Shown here: positions 20,187 to 29,713 of the stretch, piece by piece
Position numbering within the stretch: the first letter of the stretch is position 1
Layout: each line of letters begins with the position of its first letter
Source: Hyphomicrobiales bacterium
GTDB lineage: Bacteria; Pseudomonadota; Alphaproteobacteria; Rhizobiales; Beijerinckiaceae
DNA: 64,000 nt
NCBI GenBank assembly: GCA_900470775.1
Contig: UCBZ01000033.1
Location: forward strand, 1 to 64,000
Direction: 5' to 3'
Made by a program: the position numbers and the translations under genes
Notes under the pieces: model-generated
Told to the model about the DNA's origin: nothing
The model's database searches: none
What the model saw: only the letters and a program-made list of their open reading frames with translations

Positions 20187-20668
20187 CAGCGTGCGGCAAG
20201 GCGCCGGCGCGACATCAGCGGAGATGTCGGCGGAGCTGGCGCCCTCGAGATCAGGCCGTCGCAATACCAGGATTCGCCGTTGTCGCCGTGCTTGCGCGGA
20301 TTGCCCAGTTCGACCGAGGCCAGCGCATTGATCTGCGCGTTGGTGGTGTTGCGCAGGACATAGAGGCCGCCGCTAAGCTCAACCGTAAAGCAATGCACGG
20401 TCCGGTCGCTCTGCGGCCCATAATAATAGCAGACCTGATCGGCCTTGGTGGTCCAGCAGGCGTCGCGATTGGGTTGCCAGCCATTATGGCCGAGCGCCCG
20501 GCCATCGGGGTCGTGAAACTCGGTGAAGAAGCCGCCATTGGTGTAGCGGCCGCTGACGGTATTGCCCTCGAAGGCGCGCTTGATCGCCTCGCCGTCGAGG
20601 CGCTCGACGGCCCGGGCCGGCGTCTGGAACGCAGCAAGCGCAGCCAGGATCAGGACAGCGGCTCGCAT
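20186..20668 (-). CDS. Secreted hypothetical protein, tandem paralogue A
   Basis: A 160-aa exported protein (signal peptide about 1-20, ending PARA). The mature part has ERLDGEAIKRAFEGNTVSGR, PDGRALGHN, NRDACWTT, VCYYYGP, HCFTVE and LYVLR, matching its downstream neighbour in order and spacing. The C-termini diverge, but both end with CDGLISRAP followed by a short tail. Its ATG overlaps the GST stop by one base (TGATG), so translation is coupled in series with both neighbours. Function unknown. Confidence 0.75.
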   Translation of the reverse strand: MRAAVLILAALAAFQTPARAVERLDGEAIKRAFEGNTVSGRYTNGGFFTEFHDPDGRALGHNGWQPNRDACWTTKADQVCYYYGPQSDRTVHCFTVELSGGLYVLRNTTNAQINALASVELGNPRKHGDNGESWYCDGLISRAPAPPTSPLMSRRRLAAR

Positions 20669-21279
20669 CAGGCCTTCCAGCTCGGCCTTGCCGACAATTC
20701 GCCGTGCCAGCGGCGGATATGGACGAAATCCTCGGGCAACGGAATGCGCGACGGCTTCATGAAGTCGATCGCGATGCCAGCAGTGATGTCGGCCACGGTC
20801 AGGGTTTCGCCGCAGAGATAGGGATTTCCGGCGAGCTGAAGTTCGAGGATCCAGAGATGATCGTCGATCTGCTCGCGATTGGCCTCGGCCCATTCCGGCA
20901 CCTGGTCCTCGAGTTCCGCCATCGAGGGGTGGCTGTGGCGGAACACGGCCGCGACGCTAGCGAAGAGCCCGAGCTCGATGCGCCGGTTCCACATCTCGAC
21001 CAGAGCCTGCTCCCTGGCATCCCTGCCGAAGAAGGGCGGGTGCGGGTGCAGGCTCTCGATATAGCGGCAGATCGCGATCGTCTCGGCGAGCGCCGTGCCG
21101 TCGTCGAGCACCATCACCGGCAAGCGCTGGGCCGGGTTGAGTTTGGTGAAGGCCTCGCTCCTGTGCTCCTTCTTCGCCATGTCGACCGGGACGATCTCAG
21201 GCAGGGCCAGGCCCTTTTCGGCAAAGAAGATGCGGACCCGTCGCGGATTAGGCGCGCGCCCGCCATCATAAAGCTTCAT
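20668..21279 (-). CDS. Glutathione S-transferase family protein
   Basis: A 203-aa cytosolic GST-like protein. The N-terminal thioredoxin fold (1-75) contains APNPRRVRIFFAEKG at the glutathione site, with NPAQRLPVMVLDDG giving the cis-Pro and ALAETIAICRYIE the gamma-glutamyl-binding Glu. The helical C-terminal domain includes NPYLCGETLTVADITAGIA. The ATG at 21279 is chosen because GGAGAGG is correctly spaced from it; the ATG at 21285 is too close. It heads the operon with two secreted duplicates and a UDG-like gene. Substrate unknown. Confidence 0.88.
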   Translation of the reverse strand: MKLYDGGRAPNPRRVRIFFAEKGLALPEIVPVDMAKKEHRSEAFTKLNPAQRLPVMVLDDGTALAETIAICRYIESLHPHPPFFGRDAREQALVEMWNRRIELGLFASVAAVFRHSHPSMAELEDQVPEWAEANREQIDDHLWILELQLAGNPYLCGETLTVADITAGIAIDFMKPSRIPLPEDFVHIRRWHGELSARPSWKA

Positions 21280-21384
21280 CGACATCCTCTCCGTCACAGC
21301 CGCGCGACCCGACCATGCCGGGGGCCGGATGGTCAATCCTTTCAGGGCTTTTCGTGATGGTTGTATGGCACGGGGATCGGCTAT

Positions 21385-21936
21385 TCAGTGCCCCTGCCCG
21401 CGCCGCCAGGTCTCGGGGCGCTCGAACTGGAGAGCCCAGATCCCACGCCCGGCCGCCTTCGCCTCGTCTTCCTCGGCGCGGTAGCCACCATAGGCGACGG
21501 CGTGCCCATCCCGCACCATCGTCGCATTGATGTCGGTCTCGCCCTGGCGGCATTGGGCGAGGCCGCGGCCATAGCGATCGACCTTGCCGATCTCGCAGGT
21601 GACGATGCCGCGCGACACCAGCGCCTCGAGCGCGCGCCGCGACGAACGGCCGCAATCGACCGGCCGGCCGGCCTTGTCGGTGCAGCTCTGGCGAAATTCA
21701 GGCGCGTCGAGCCCCTGAAGCCGCAATTCCTCGCCGGCGAGGCGCAGAGAATCGCCGTCGATCACGCGGGCCGCGCCGACCAGCGTCCGCGCCGGGCCGA
21801 GGCGATACTGCAAAACCGCGCCCGCGATCGCCAGCAAGCCAATGATTCCAAGGGCTACGACGAAATCCACGGGCCGGCTGACGCGCCGCCAGCCGAGGGG
21901 ACCGAATTTCGACGAGTTGAATCCAAAGCGCGCCAT
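21385..21936 (-). CDS. Membrane-anchored thermonuclease-family (SNase-like) protein
   Basis: A 183-aa protein with one N-terminal membrane anchor (about residues 23-42) and a staphylococcal-nuclease OB fold. The key segments are VIDGDSLRLAG with calcium-ligand Asp, RLQGLDAPEF with the catalytic-site Arg, and KVDRYGRGLAQC, plus GHAVAYGGYRAEEDEAKAAGRG near the end. It would be a periplasmic or surface nuclease acting on RNA or DNA. The ATG at 21936 begins just before the anchor; upstream sequence in the same frame overlaps the divergent kinase gene and is not credible. Confidence 0.85.
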   Translation of the reverse strand: MARFGFNSSKFGPLGWRRVSRPVDFVVALGIIGLLAIAGAVLQYRLGPARTLVGAARVIDGDSLRLAGEELRLQGLDAPEFRQSCTDKAGRPVDCGRSSRRALEALVSRGIVTCEIGKVDRYGRGLAQCRQGETDINATMVRDGHAVAYGGYRAEEDEAKAAGRGIWALQFERPETWRRGQGH

Positions 21937-22022
21937 CAGGAAGAGCTTAACGATTTGCCGACCATGATGGCGAGCCCATCGCGCATCCCGCGCGCAGGAA
22001 GAGAGACTTGCGTCCCTAGACC

Positions 22023-23540
<1,518 letters not shown>

Positions 23541-23578
23541 GTTCCGCCCGAATCTGGCCCCACCTGTCGCAGACCCAT

Positions 23579-23602
23579 AATCGCCCGCAGTCGCGGGCGA
23601 TT
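23579..23602 (+). terminator. Hairpin after histidine kinase gene
   Basis: A perfect 10-bp stem AATCGCCCGC / GCGGGCGATT with AGTC loop, lying 39 bases after the kinase stop and 30 bases before the ddl start. There is no T tract, so it may be a weak terminator or part of the ddl leader. Confidence 0.5.
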
Positions 23603-23631
23603 CTCCCGCCAGCCCATCGGACCCCTGGACC

Positions 23632-24753
23632 ATGAACCGGAAAACGCGCGTCGCCGTGCTTTATGGCGGAAAATCGGGCGAGCATGAGGTCTCGCTGAAA
23701 TCGGCGGCATCCGTGCTGCGCTATCTCGACCGGGAGCGGTTCGAGCCCGTGCCAGTCAGCATCGACAAGGAAGGCCGCTGGCAGTGCCACGACCTGCGCA
23801 CCATCGAGGCGGCCAACACCGAGAGCCTGCCGATCCCCACCGAGTCGCCGGCGATCCGGCTGGAAGCGCGGGCCAACGGCCGGACCGCCATCCTGCCCGC
23901 CGACAATGCCTCAGCCGCCATCGCGCCGGTCGATGTCGTGTTTCCGGTGATCCACGGCCCGCTTTGCGAGGACGGCGCCGTGCAGGGCCTGCTTGAGCTT
24001 GCGGGAGCGGCCTATGTCGGTTCCGGCGTGCTGGGCTCGGCCGTTTCCATGCACAAGGACATCGCCAAGCGCCTGGCCGCGCTCGCCGGACTGCCGGTCG
24101 CGCCCTATTTCGCCCTGTCGCGGCGCGACTACCGGCGCGCCCCCACAGGCTCGACCAAAGCCGCGCGCGCAGCGCTGACGCTGCCGGTCTTCGTCAAGCC
24201 TTGCAATATGGGCTCCAGCGTCGGCGTCCATAAGGTCAAGAGCTGGGAGGCGCTCGATGCCGCATTGGCCGACGCCTTCGACTACGACGTCGAGGTGCTG
24301 ATCGAACAGGGCATCGACGCCCGCGAGATCGAGATCGCGGTGCTCGACGGCGATCCGCCGGTGGCGAGCGTCGCCAGCGAACTCAATGCCGGCCCGCAGC
24401 ATGAATTCTACTCCTACGAGGCCAAGTACATCGACAGCGACGGCGCGACGGTGGATCTGCCGGCAAAGCTCGACGCGACCCAGATGGAGCGCGTCCGGCA
24501 GCTGGCGATCGACGCCTTCGTCGCGCTGGAGTGCAACGGGCTGGCGCGGGTCGACTTCTTCCTCGACCGGCAGAGCGGCGACTTCTACTTCAACGAGATC
24601 AACACGCTGCCGGGGTTCACCGCGATCAGCATGTATCCGAAGATGATGGAGGCCTCCGGTCTGCCCTACCCCGCGCTGCTGACCCGACTGATCGAACTGG
24701 CGCAGGAGCGCCACGTCGAGCGGGCGGGGCTGAAGACGAGTTACGAGGGCTAG
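23632..24753 (+). CDS. ddl: D-alanine--D-alanine ligase
   Basis: A 373-aa ATP-grasp enzyme making D-Ala-D-Ala for peptidoglycan. It begins RVAVLYGGKSGEHEVSLKSA, has VVFPVIHGPLCEDGAVQGLL, the ATP-binding loop KPCNMGSSVGVHKV, and the magnesium-site NEINTLPGFTAISMYPKM. Length suits the longer (DdlA-like) form. It is not in the mur/ftsZ cluster, so this may be the second, stand-alone copy. The start at 23632 is the only ATG ahead of the first strand. Confidence 0.92.
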   Translation: MNRKTRVAVLYGGKSGEHEVSLKSAASVLRYLDRERFEPVPVSIDKEGRWQCHDLRTIEAANTESLPIPTESPAIRLEARANGRTAILPADNASAAIAPVDVVFPVIHGPLCEDGAVQGLLELAGAAYVGSGVLGSAVSMHKDIAKRLAALAGLPVAPYFALSRRDYRRAPTGSTKAARAALTLPVFVKPCNMGSSVGVHKVKSWEALDAALADAFDYDVEVLIEQGIDAREIEIAVLDGDPPVASVASELNAGPQHEFYSYEAKYIDSDGATVDLPAKLDATQMERVRQLAIDAFVALECNGLARVDFFLDRQSGDFYFNEINTLPGFTAISMYPKMMEASGLPYPALLTRLIELAQERHVERAGLKTSYEG

Positions 24754-24819
24754 CGATCGATACGCTCACGGTTGTTCGGGTCGGAGAGGCGGCGGCTTTG
24801 AACATCGGTTCTGCCCGCA

Positions 24820-25359
24820 CTACCAGCGTTCGAACAAGCCGCTGATGTCATCCATCGCCGCTGCCGTGAGAGTGGCGTGGCGGGCCTCCATCACGGTCGC
24901 CTGACCGAGATAGGCCCAGTACATGAAGGTGGCGCGGGACCAGGCCTGGCTTTCCGCCACTCCGGACGCAGTGAGCAGTCCCGCGATATAGTCGACCCTG
25001 CGGGCGTCGACGGATGCAACGATCGCGGCGACGGTCCCATCGTTTGCTGCCCAGGCCCTGATCGCGCGGTCGAGCTTGCGCGTTTCGCCGAAGGCTCGCT
25101 GCATCAGATGTTTCAGCCGCTCCGGCCCGGCCTTGCCGGTTTCGAGCTGCCGGATCACCTCCTCGGTCGTCGCTTCCTGCCAGCGGCTCAGGATCTGCGC
25201 TTCGAAATCGGCCATGTCCTTGAAGTGCCAGTAGAAGCTGCCGCGTGACACATTCAGCGTCGTGGCCATCGGACCGACCTTCAGGGCGCCGTGGCCCTCG
25301 CCCGCCAGGACACGCAAGCCGTGCCGGATCCAGTCGGTCTTCGTCAAACGGTCAGTCAT
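24820..25359 (-). CDS. TetR-family transcriptional regulator
   Basis: A 179-aa repressor-like protein. The N-terminal HTH covers about residues 8-55, with recognition region ATTLNVSRGSFYWHFKDMADF. The C-terminal helical domain would bind an unknown ligand. The ATG at 25359 (MTDRL) is preferred; an in-frame ATG at 25371 sits inside the first palindromic operator. It is divergent from a small membrane-protein gene, and two near-identical palindromes lie between them, so it very likely represses both itself and that gene. Confidence 0.87.
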   Translation of the reverse strand: MTDRLTKTDWIRHGLRVLAGEGHGALKVGPMATTLNVSRGSFYWHFKDMADFEAQILSRWQEATTEEVIRQLETGKAGPERLKHLMQRAFGETRKLDRAIRAWAANDGTVAAIVASVDARRVDYIAGLLTASGVAESQAWSRATFMYWAYLGQATVMEARHATLTAAAMDDISGLFERW

Positions 25360-25367
25360 AGCGAGCA

Positions 25368-25385
25368 CCATACACAGGTGTATTG
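25368..25385. promoter_or_regulatory. Predicted TetR operator O1
   Basis: CCATACACAGGTGTATTG contains the inverted repeat ATACAC/GTGTAT. It matches 16 of 18 positions with a second site at 25413-25430. It sits just upstream of the leftward tetR start and touches the TTGACA box of the rightward promoter. Confidence 0.75.
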
Positions 25386-25411
25386 ACATGAGCCAATTCC
25401 GACTGCATGTT
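25383..25411 (+). promoter_or_regulatory. Predicted promoter for the small membrane-protein gene
   Basis: A consensus -35 TTGACA at 25383-25388 with a 17-base spacer to a weak -10 candidate CATGTT at 25406-25411. It lies between two copies of the predicted operator, so bound repressor would flank and occlude it. Confidence 0.5.
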
Positions 25412-25412
25412 T

Positions 25413-25430
25413 CCATACAGAGGTGTATGG
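25413..25430. promoter_or_regulatory. Predicted TetR operator O2
   Basis: CCATACAGAGGTGTATGG is a perfect inverted repeat with 7-bp arms (CCATACA / TGTATGG) and a 4-bp centre. Its centre is 45 bp from that of O1. It ends two bases before the ATG of the membrane-protein gene at 25433. Confidence 0.78.
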
Positions 25431-25432
25431 TC

Positions 25433-25819
25433 ATGAACTGGCAGAATACCGCTCTCACGTTAGCTGGGGTGATCGGCAGTTGCGTCGCCGTGGTCCACGG
25501 AATCCTGGTCCAACGGCTGATGGTCGCGCCTTGGGAAGCCCTTGCCGACGGCAGAATGAGCGAGCCGGTCAGGCGGATCGTGCCGCTCCTGCTGCATTTC
25601 AGTACGGCAGCCTGGTTTCTCGGGGGGCTGAGCCTGGTCGCCGCGGCCAACTGGTTCGGGCGCGACGCGCGACTGGCGACCGGGCTGCTCGTCGGAGCGC
25701 TCTTCCTGTACGGCGCGCTCGGCAATCTCTGGGGCACGCGCGGCCTGCATCCGGGCTGGATGCTGATGACCGTCGCGCTCGTGCTGATCGCCTGCGGGTT
25801 GCAGCCGGCCGGCGGCTGA
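25433..25819 (+). CDS. Small four-helix membrane protein under TetR control
   Basis: A 128-aa protein with four hydrophobic helices at about residues 7-27, 47-68, 78-95 and 103-122. Polar links include HGILVQRLMV and RMSEPVRRIV. I do not recognise a named family with certainty; similar short four-TM proteins occur next to TetR genes. The ATG at 25433 is taken; another at 25427 lies inside operator O2. Tight operator control suggests an inducible envelope or export-related role. Confidence 0.75.
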   Translation: MNWQNTALTLAGVIGSCVAVVHGILVQRLMVAPWEALADGRMSEPVRRIVPLLLHFSTAAWFLGGLSLVAAANWFGRDARLATGLLVGALFLYGALGNLWGTRGLHPGWMLMTVALVLIACGLQPAGG

Positions 25820-25826
25820 CCGGACC

Positions 25827-26849
25827 TCAGTTCCCCTTCCCCGCCACGCCCGCCTGCGCAAACGTCGCCATGCCCGAATGGATCGCGGCGGCCGCCTTGA
25901 CGAGGCTTGCGGCGAGCGCCGCGCCGGAGCCCTCGCCCAGCCGCATGTCGAGCGCCAGCAGCGGCTGCTTGCCGAGACGAGCCAGAACCTGCGCATGGGC
26001 GCCCTCGGCCGAAAGATGGCCTGCTAGGCAATGGTCGATCGAGGACGGCTCGAGCGCGTGCAGGATCGCGGCGGCGGCCGTCACGACATAGCCGTCGAGG
26101 ATCACAGGGATGCGCTGCGAGCGCGCCGCGATGATGGCGCCGCAGATCGCGGCGATCTCGCGCCCGCCAAGGCGGCGCAGCACTTCGAGCGGATCCTTGA
26201 GATGGGCGCGGTGGCGCTCGATCCCGGTCTCCACGGCGGCGATCTTGCGCTTCAGGCCTTCGTCATCGACGCCCGTGCCGCGCCCGCACCAGATCGCGGC
26301 CCCGCCGCCATAGAGCGCCGCATAGATCGCTGCCGCCGAGGTGGTGTTGCCGATGCCCATCTCCCCCAAGCAGAGCAGATCCGTGCCGCCGACCAGCGCT
26401 TCCATGCCGAAGGCCATGGTGGCGACGCAGGCGCGCTCATCCAGAGCATCGCCTTGGGTGAAATCGCCGGTCGGCAGGTCGAGCGCGAGATCGAAGACCT
26501 TGAAGCCGAGATCGAAAGCGGCACAAATCTGGTTGATCGCGGCGCCGCCGGCGGCGAAATTCTCTAGCATCTGGCGGGTCACCGCCTGCGGAAAGGCGGA
26601 GACGCCTTGCGCGACGACGCCGTGATTACCGGCGAAGACGCAGACCAGCGGGCGATCGACGGTGGGTTTGCCCTTGCCCTGCCAGGCGGCGAGCCATTCG
26701 GCGATCTCCTCCATGCGGCCGAGGCTGCCGGCCGGCTTGGTGAGTTCCTTGTCACGGGCACGAACCGCGTTGGCGGCGGCCATGTCGGGGCCGGGCATCG
26801 CGGCGATGAGCTCGCGGATGTCGTCGAAGGGCAGTCCTGAAGCGGCCAT
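25827..26849 (-). CDS. cobT: Nicotinate-nucleotide--dimethylbenzimidazole phosphoribosyltransferase
   Basis: A 340-aa enzyme of cobalamin lower-ligand activation, making alpha-ribazole phosphate from nicotinate mononucleotide and dimethylbenzimidazole. Signatures are VFAGNHGVVAQGVSAFPQ, LGEMGIGNTTSAAAIYAA, and the C-terminal catalytic region ALDMRLGEGSGAALAA with the conserved Glu. Full family length. It is divergent from cobS, which acts on its product, with 85 bases between the two starts; no cobalamin riboswitch fits in that gap. Confidence 0.95.
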   Translation of the reverse strand: MAASGLPFDDIRELIAAMPGPDMAAANAVRARDKELTKPAGSLGRMEEIAEWLAAWQGKGKPTVDRPLVCVFAGNHGVVAQGVSAFPQAVTRQMLENFAAGGAAINQICAAFDLGFKVFDLALDLPTGDFTQGDALDERACVATMAFGMEALVGGTDLLCLGEMGIGNTTSAAAIYAALYGGGAAIWCGRGTGVDDEGLKRKIAAVETGIERHRAHLKDPLEVLRRLGGREIAAICGAIIAARSQRIPVILDGYVVTAAAAILHALEPSSIDHCLAGHLSAEGAHAQVLARLGKQPLLALDMRLGEGSGAALAASLVKAAAAIHSGMATFAQAGVAGKGN

Positions 26850-26934
26850 GGCGAGGTCTCGTGCGGCGGATCATGATACGCCGGCGCAATCGCGATGGCT
26901 GGCCGGCCGCCGCTGCTGCTATAGGCTGCGGCGC

Positions 26935-27819
26935 ATGAAGACAATCGAGGACAGCGAAGACGGCGTGGCCGAAGCTTCGACAGCGACGGCGCCACCCGTG
27001 CAGGACGAACCGGTCTGGCCAGGCTGGCTCGTCGCCACCGCGATCTGCATCCGCTTCTATTCGCGCCTGCCGGTGCCGGCCTTAGCCGGCGAGACCGACC
27101 CCCATGCGCCGCCCGATTTCCGCACGGTGCCGCGCGCGCTGCCCTTCGCCGCGCTGGTCATCGCCCTGCCCGCCGCGCTCGTGCTGTTGGGGGCTGGCCT
27201 GGCAGGTCTTGGCGGGCTGCTCTCCGCAACGCTGGCCATCGCGACGCTCGCGGTGACGACGGGCGCTTTGCATGAGGACGGGCTCGCCGACAGCGCCGAT
27301 GGACTGTTCGGGGGGCGTACGCCTGAGGGGCGGCTGGAGATCATGAAGGACAGCCGGCTCGGCAGCTATGGCGCGCTGGCAATGGGCATTGCGCTGCTGC
27401 TGCGGGTCGCGGCGCTTGCGCTGATCGTGGATCGGCAGGGACCAGTCGCGGCGACGGGCATCTTCATCATCGCGGCTATGGTTTCGCGCCTGTCGGGAGT
27501 TCATCTTCTCGCTATGGTACCGTCGGCCCGAATCGACGGAGCTTCGGCTGCCGTCGGGCGTCCATCGATGCGCACCGCGCTCATCGGCTACGCCATCGGC
27601 TCTGCCGTCGCCATAGCGTTGGATGGTCTTCTCGATCTTCCGCATTGGGGGCTCGTGCTCGGCTTCTTGCTCATGAGCCTGAACGCCCCGCTCGTCAGGC
27701 GCCTTTGCCTGCGGCTGATCGGCGGACAGACCGGCGACATCGCGGGCGCGACGCAGCAGCTCGACGAGATCGCGATCTATCTCGGCTTCGCGCTGGTTCT
27801 CGGCATCGGCAGCCCATGA
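26935..27819 (+). CDS. cobS: Adenosylcobinamide-GDP ribazoletransferase (cobalamin synthase)
   Basis: A 294-aa inner-membrane enzyme joining adenosylcobinamide-GDP with alpha-ribazole in the last steps of cobalamin synthesis. After a charged N-terminal extension of about 30 residues come FYSRLPVPA, the catalytic-metal motif TGALHEDGLADSADGLFGG and MKDSRLGSYGALAMGIALLLR, then several TM helices. The ATG at 26935 starts the charged extension. Its stop overlaps the start of the DUF1289 gene by four bases. Partner of the divergent cobT. Confidence 0.94.
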   Translation: MKTIEDSEDGVAEASTATAPPVQDEPVWPGWLVATAICIRFYSRLPVPALAGETDPHAPPDFRTVPRALPFAALVIALPAALVLLGAGLAGLGGLLSATLAIATLAVTTGALHEDGLADSADGLFGGRTPEGRLEIMKDSRLGSYGALAMGIALLLRVAALALIVDRQGPVAATGIFIIAAMVSRLSGVHLLAMVPSARIDGASAAVGRPSMRTALIGYAIGSAVAIALDGLLDLPHWGLVLGFLLMSLNAPLVRRLCLRLIGGQTGDIAGATQQLDEIAIYLGFALVLGIGSP

Positions 27820-28007
27820 GCGCGATGTCGTCGAGCGCGATCTCCTCGCCCTGCATCAAGGCCTGCATGCTCGACCCCGCCAGCAAACTCTGCAGGGGTT
27901 GCGGGCGCTCCATGACGGAGATCGCGCGCTGGGGCTCGATGAGCGAGGCCGAGCGGCTGGCGATCATGGCGAGGCTGCCGGAGCGGCTGGCCGCGCGCTC
28001 GGCCTGA
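27816..28007 (+). CDS. DUF1289-family small Cys-rich protein
   Basis: A 63-aa protein with the DUF1289 pattern SPCIKACMLDPASKLCRGCG: four Cys that could bind a metal or Fe-S cluster, followed by RSMTEIARWGSMSEAERLAI. The gene overlaps cobS by four bases (ATGA), so it is translated from the same mRNA. Molecular function is unknown. Confidence 0.88.
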   Translation: MSAMSSSAISSPCIKACMLDPASKLCRGCGRSMTEIARWGSMSEAERLAIMARLPERLAARSA

Positions 28008-28012
28008 GGCTT

Positions 28013-28513
28013 TTACGCGCCGGTTTTCGACGATCCCTGCGCCGTCGCGGCAAGCGCCTCGCCGGTCAGCCGAAAGAAGATCTTCTCCGTCTGCGCTACC
28101 GCACCGAGGCTTTCATAGAAGCGCAGCAGCTCCGGATTAGCGGCATCCGCCGTCCAGTCCAACCGCCTGTGACCGCGCATCAACGCAAGCTCGGCCAGCG
28201 CGCGCATCAGGGCGCGGCCGATGCCGCCGCCCCGCGCGTCGCGGGCGACATAGAGCTCCTTGAGGAAGAGACCGGAAGCGAGGCCGGGCCCCGGGTAGAT
28301 CGCAGCGGCAGCGGCAAAGCCCTGCATCGCGCCGTCCCACTCGGCGACGAGGATTTCGACGCCTTGCGGACGCTTCGCAAGGCCCGCACGGATTTCCGCG
28401 GACGTCGGACAGGGCACGCCGTAATGTGCCTGCATCTCGGCCATGAGAGCGGCAAGCGCCTCGTGGTCGGAGGCTGCAATCGGCCGGATGCAGAGCTCAT
28501 CCTTGTCGCGCAT
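28013..28513 (-). CDS. GNAT-family N-acetyltransferase
   Basis: A 166-aa acetyltransferase. The acetyl-CoA pyrophosphate loop is ARGGGIGRALMRAL preceded by strand LKELYVARD, and ANPELLRFYESLGA is the usual C-terminal helix-strand. The ATG at 28513 has GGGAG about eight bases upstream; a TTG seven codons earlier is less likely. Substrate unknown. The start lies 14 bases from the upstream TSUP gene's end, so co-transcription with it is likely. Confidence 0.86.
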   Translation of the reverse strand: MRDKDELCIRPIAASDHEALAALMAEMQAHYGVPCPTSAEIRAGLAKRPQGVEILVAEWDGAMQGFAAAAAIYPGPGLASGLFLKELYVARDARGGGIGRALMRALAELALMRGHRRLDWTADAANPELLRFYESLGAVAQTEKIFFRLTGEALAATAQGSSKTGA

Positions 28514-28526
28514 CTCGACAGCTCCC

Positions 28527-29360
28527 TCAGACAAGCAACGACCAGAGGAAGCGCCCCGCTACCGTCAGCAGGAAGATGCCGAACACCACCTCCAGCTTCC
28601 GCTTCGAGAGCCGGTGGGCCAGACGGGCCCCGATCGGAGCGGTCCAGACCGATGTCGGGACGAAGAGCAGGAAGCCGATCAGCGAGACATAGCCGAGCGA
28701 AAGCGGCGGCAGCACAGCCATCTTGGGCCAGCCAGCATAGATGAAGCCGAGCGCGCCGGGGATCGAAATGATCACGCCAAGCCCCGAGGAGGTCGCGACC
28801 GCCTGATGGATCGGGCGGCCATAGAAGGTCATGAACAGGCTGGAGAGCTGGCCGCCGCCGATGCCCATCAGCGCCGACAGCATGCCGATGACGGCGCCAT
28901 AGAAGCTCATCAGCACCTTGCCGGGCATCTGCGTGCCGAGCTTCCAGCGATCGGCGGCGAAGAGCAGGCGTAGCGCGCTGAAGACGGCGACGATGACGAA
29001 GATGATTTTGAACAGATCCGCCGGAGCGAAGCGCGCGATGTAGCTGCCGAAGATGACGCCGAGCACGACCGGCACCGTCCAGATCTTCAGGATCGACATG
29101 TCGACCATGCCCTTGGCGCGATGGGCATTGAAGGAGCGGATCGAGGTCGGGATGATCACGGCGAGCGAGGTGCCGACGCAGAGCGGCATGCGGACGTCCT
29201 CCGGCACGCCGATCACACGGAAGACTTCATAAAGAACCGGCACGACCAGCGCGCCGCCACCGACACCGAACACGCCCGCGAGCAGGCCCGTGAGCGCACC
29301 CGCGGCAACAAGCGAAACGGCGAGGAAAACGAGTTCCTCGACGGCAAATCCAGCAAACAT
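28527..29360 (-). CDS. TSUP-family (TauE/SafE) anion exporter
   Basis: A 277-aa membrane protein with about eight helices in two repeats. The repeat signatures are GLLAGVFGVGGGALVVPVL in the first half and MLSALMGIGGGQLSSLFMTF in the second. The family exports sulfite, sulfoacetate or related organosulfur and organic anions. ATG 29360 (MFAGFAV) is the first codon ahead of the first helix. It precedes the GNAT gene by 13 bases. Confidence 0.9.
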   Translation of the reverse strand: MFAGFAVEELVFLAVSLVAAGALTGLLAGVFGVGGGALVVPVLYEVFRVIGVPEDVRMPLCVGTSLAVIIPTSIRSFNAHRAKGMVDMSILKIWTVPVVLGVIFGSYIARFAPADLFKIIFVIVAVFSALRLLFAADRWKLGTQMPGKVLMSFYGAVIGMLSALMGIGGGQLSSLFMTFYGRPIHQAVATSSGLGVIISIPGALGFIYAGWPKMAVLPPLSLGYVSLIGFLLFVPTSVWTAPIGARLAHRLSKRKLEVVFGIFLLTVAGRFLWSLLV

Positions 29361-29713
29361 AAGATGATCCGATAGAAGGAAGGGCTCCTGTGGGCGATTT
29401 CGGGTGCCGGAGCAAGGACGCCATGGCGGGGCGGATATGCAGCAGCGCCTTCTCCCGACACCCGCCAGACGAAGGTGACTGGCGCCAGCGACTGCAAGAC
29501 CGGTGCCGCGGCCGAAGCTGCCATATGCTCGCGCTGCACGGCCGACCCCGCGCCATCGCCGCTCGACCAGGGCCTGTCCCGCTGCTGATCTGTCCGCTAG
29601 CATCTGCCACGCGCCACACGCGCGGCACGACGAAAGGAGCCCGAAGCGAAGCAAGACAAGGCCAACGACCGGGAGACACCGGTACGAACAACAACACATC
29701 AGGGAGGTAAACG
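29361..29713. other. Intergenic region between TSUP and lactonase genes
   Basis: A 353-base stretch between divergent genes. Open frames here are low-complexity Arg/Pro translations and not credible. The only clear signal is the ribosome-binding site GGGAGGTAA directly before 29714. Confidence 0.5.

Noticed and set aside
26850-26934. Cobalamin riboswitch between cobT and cobS
   Set aside because: Only 85 bases between divergent starts and no B12-box-like sequence.
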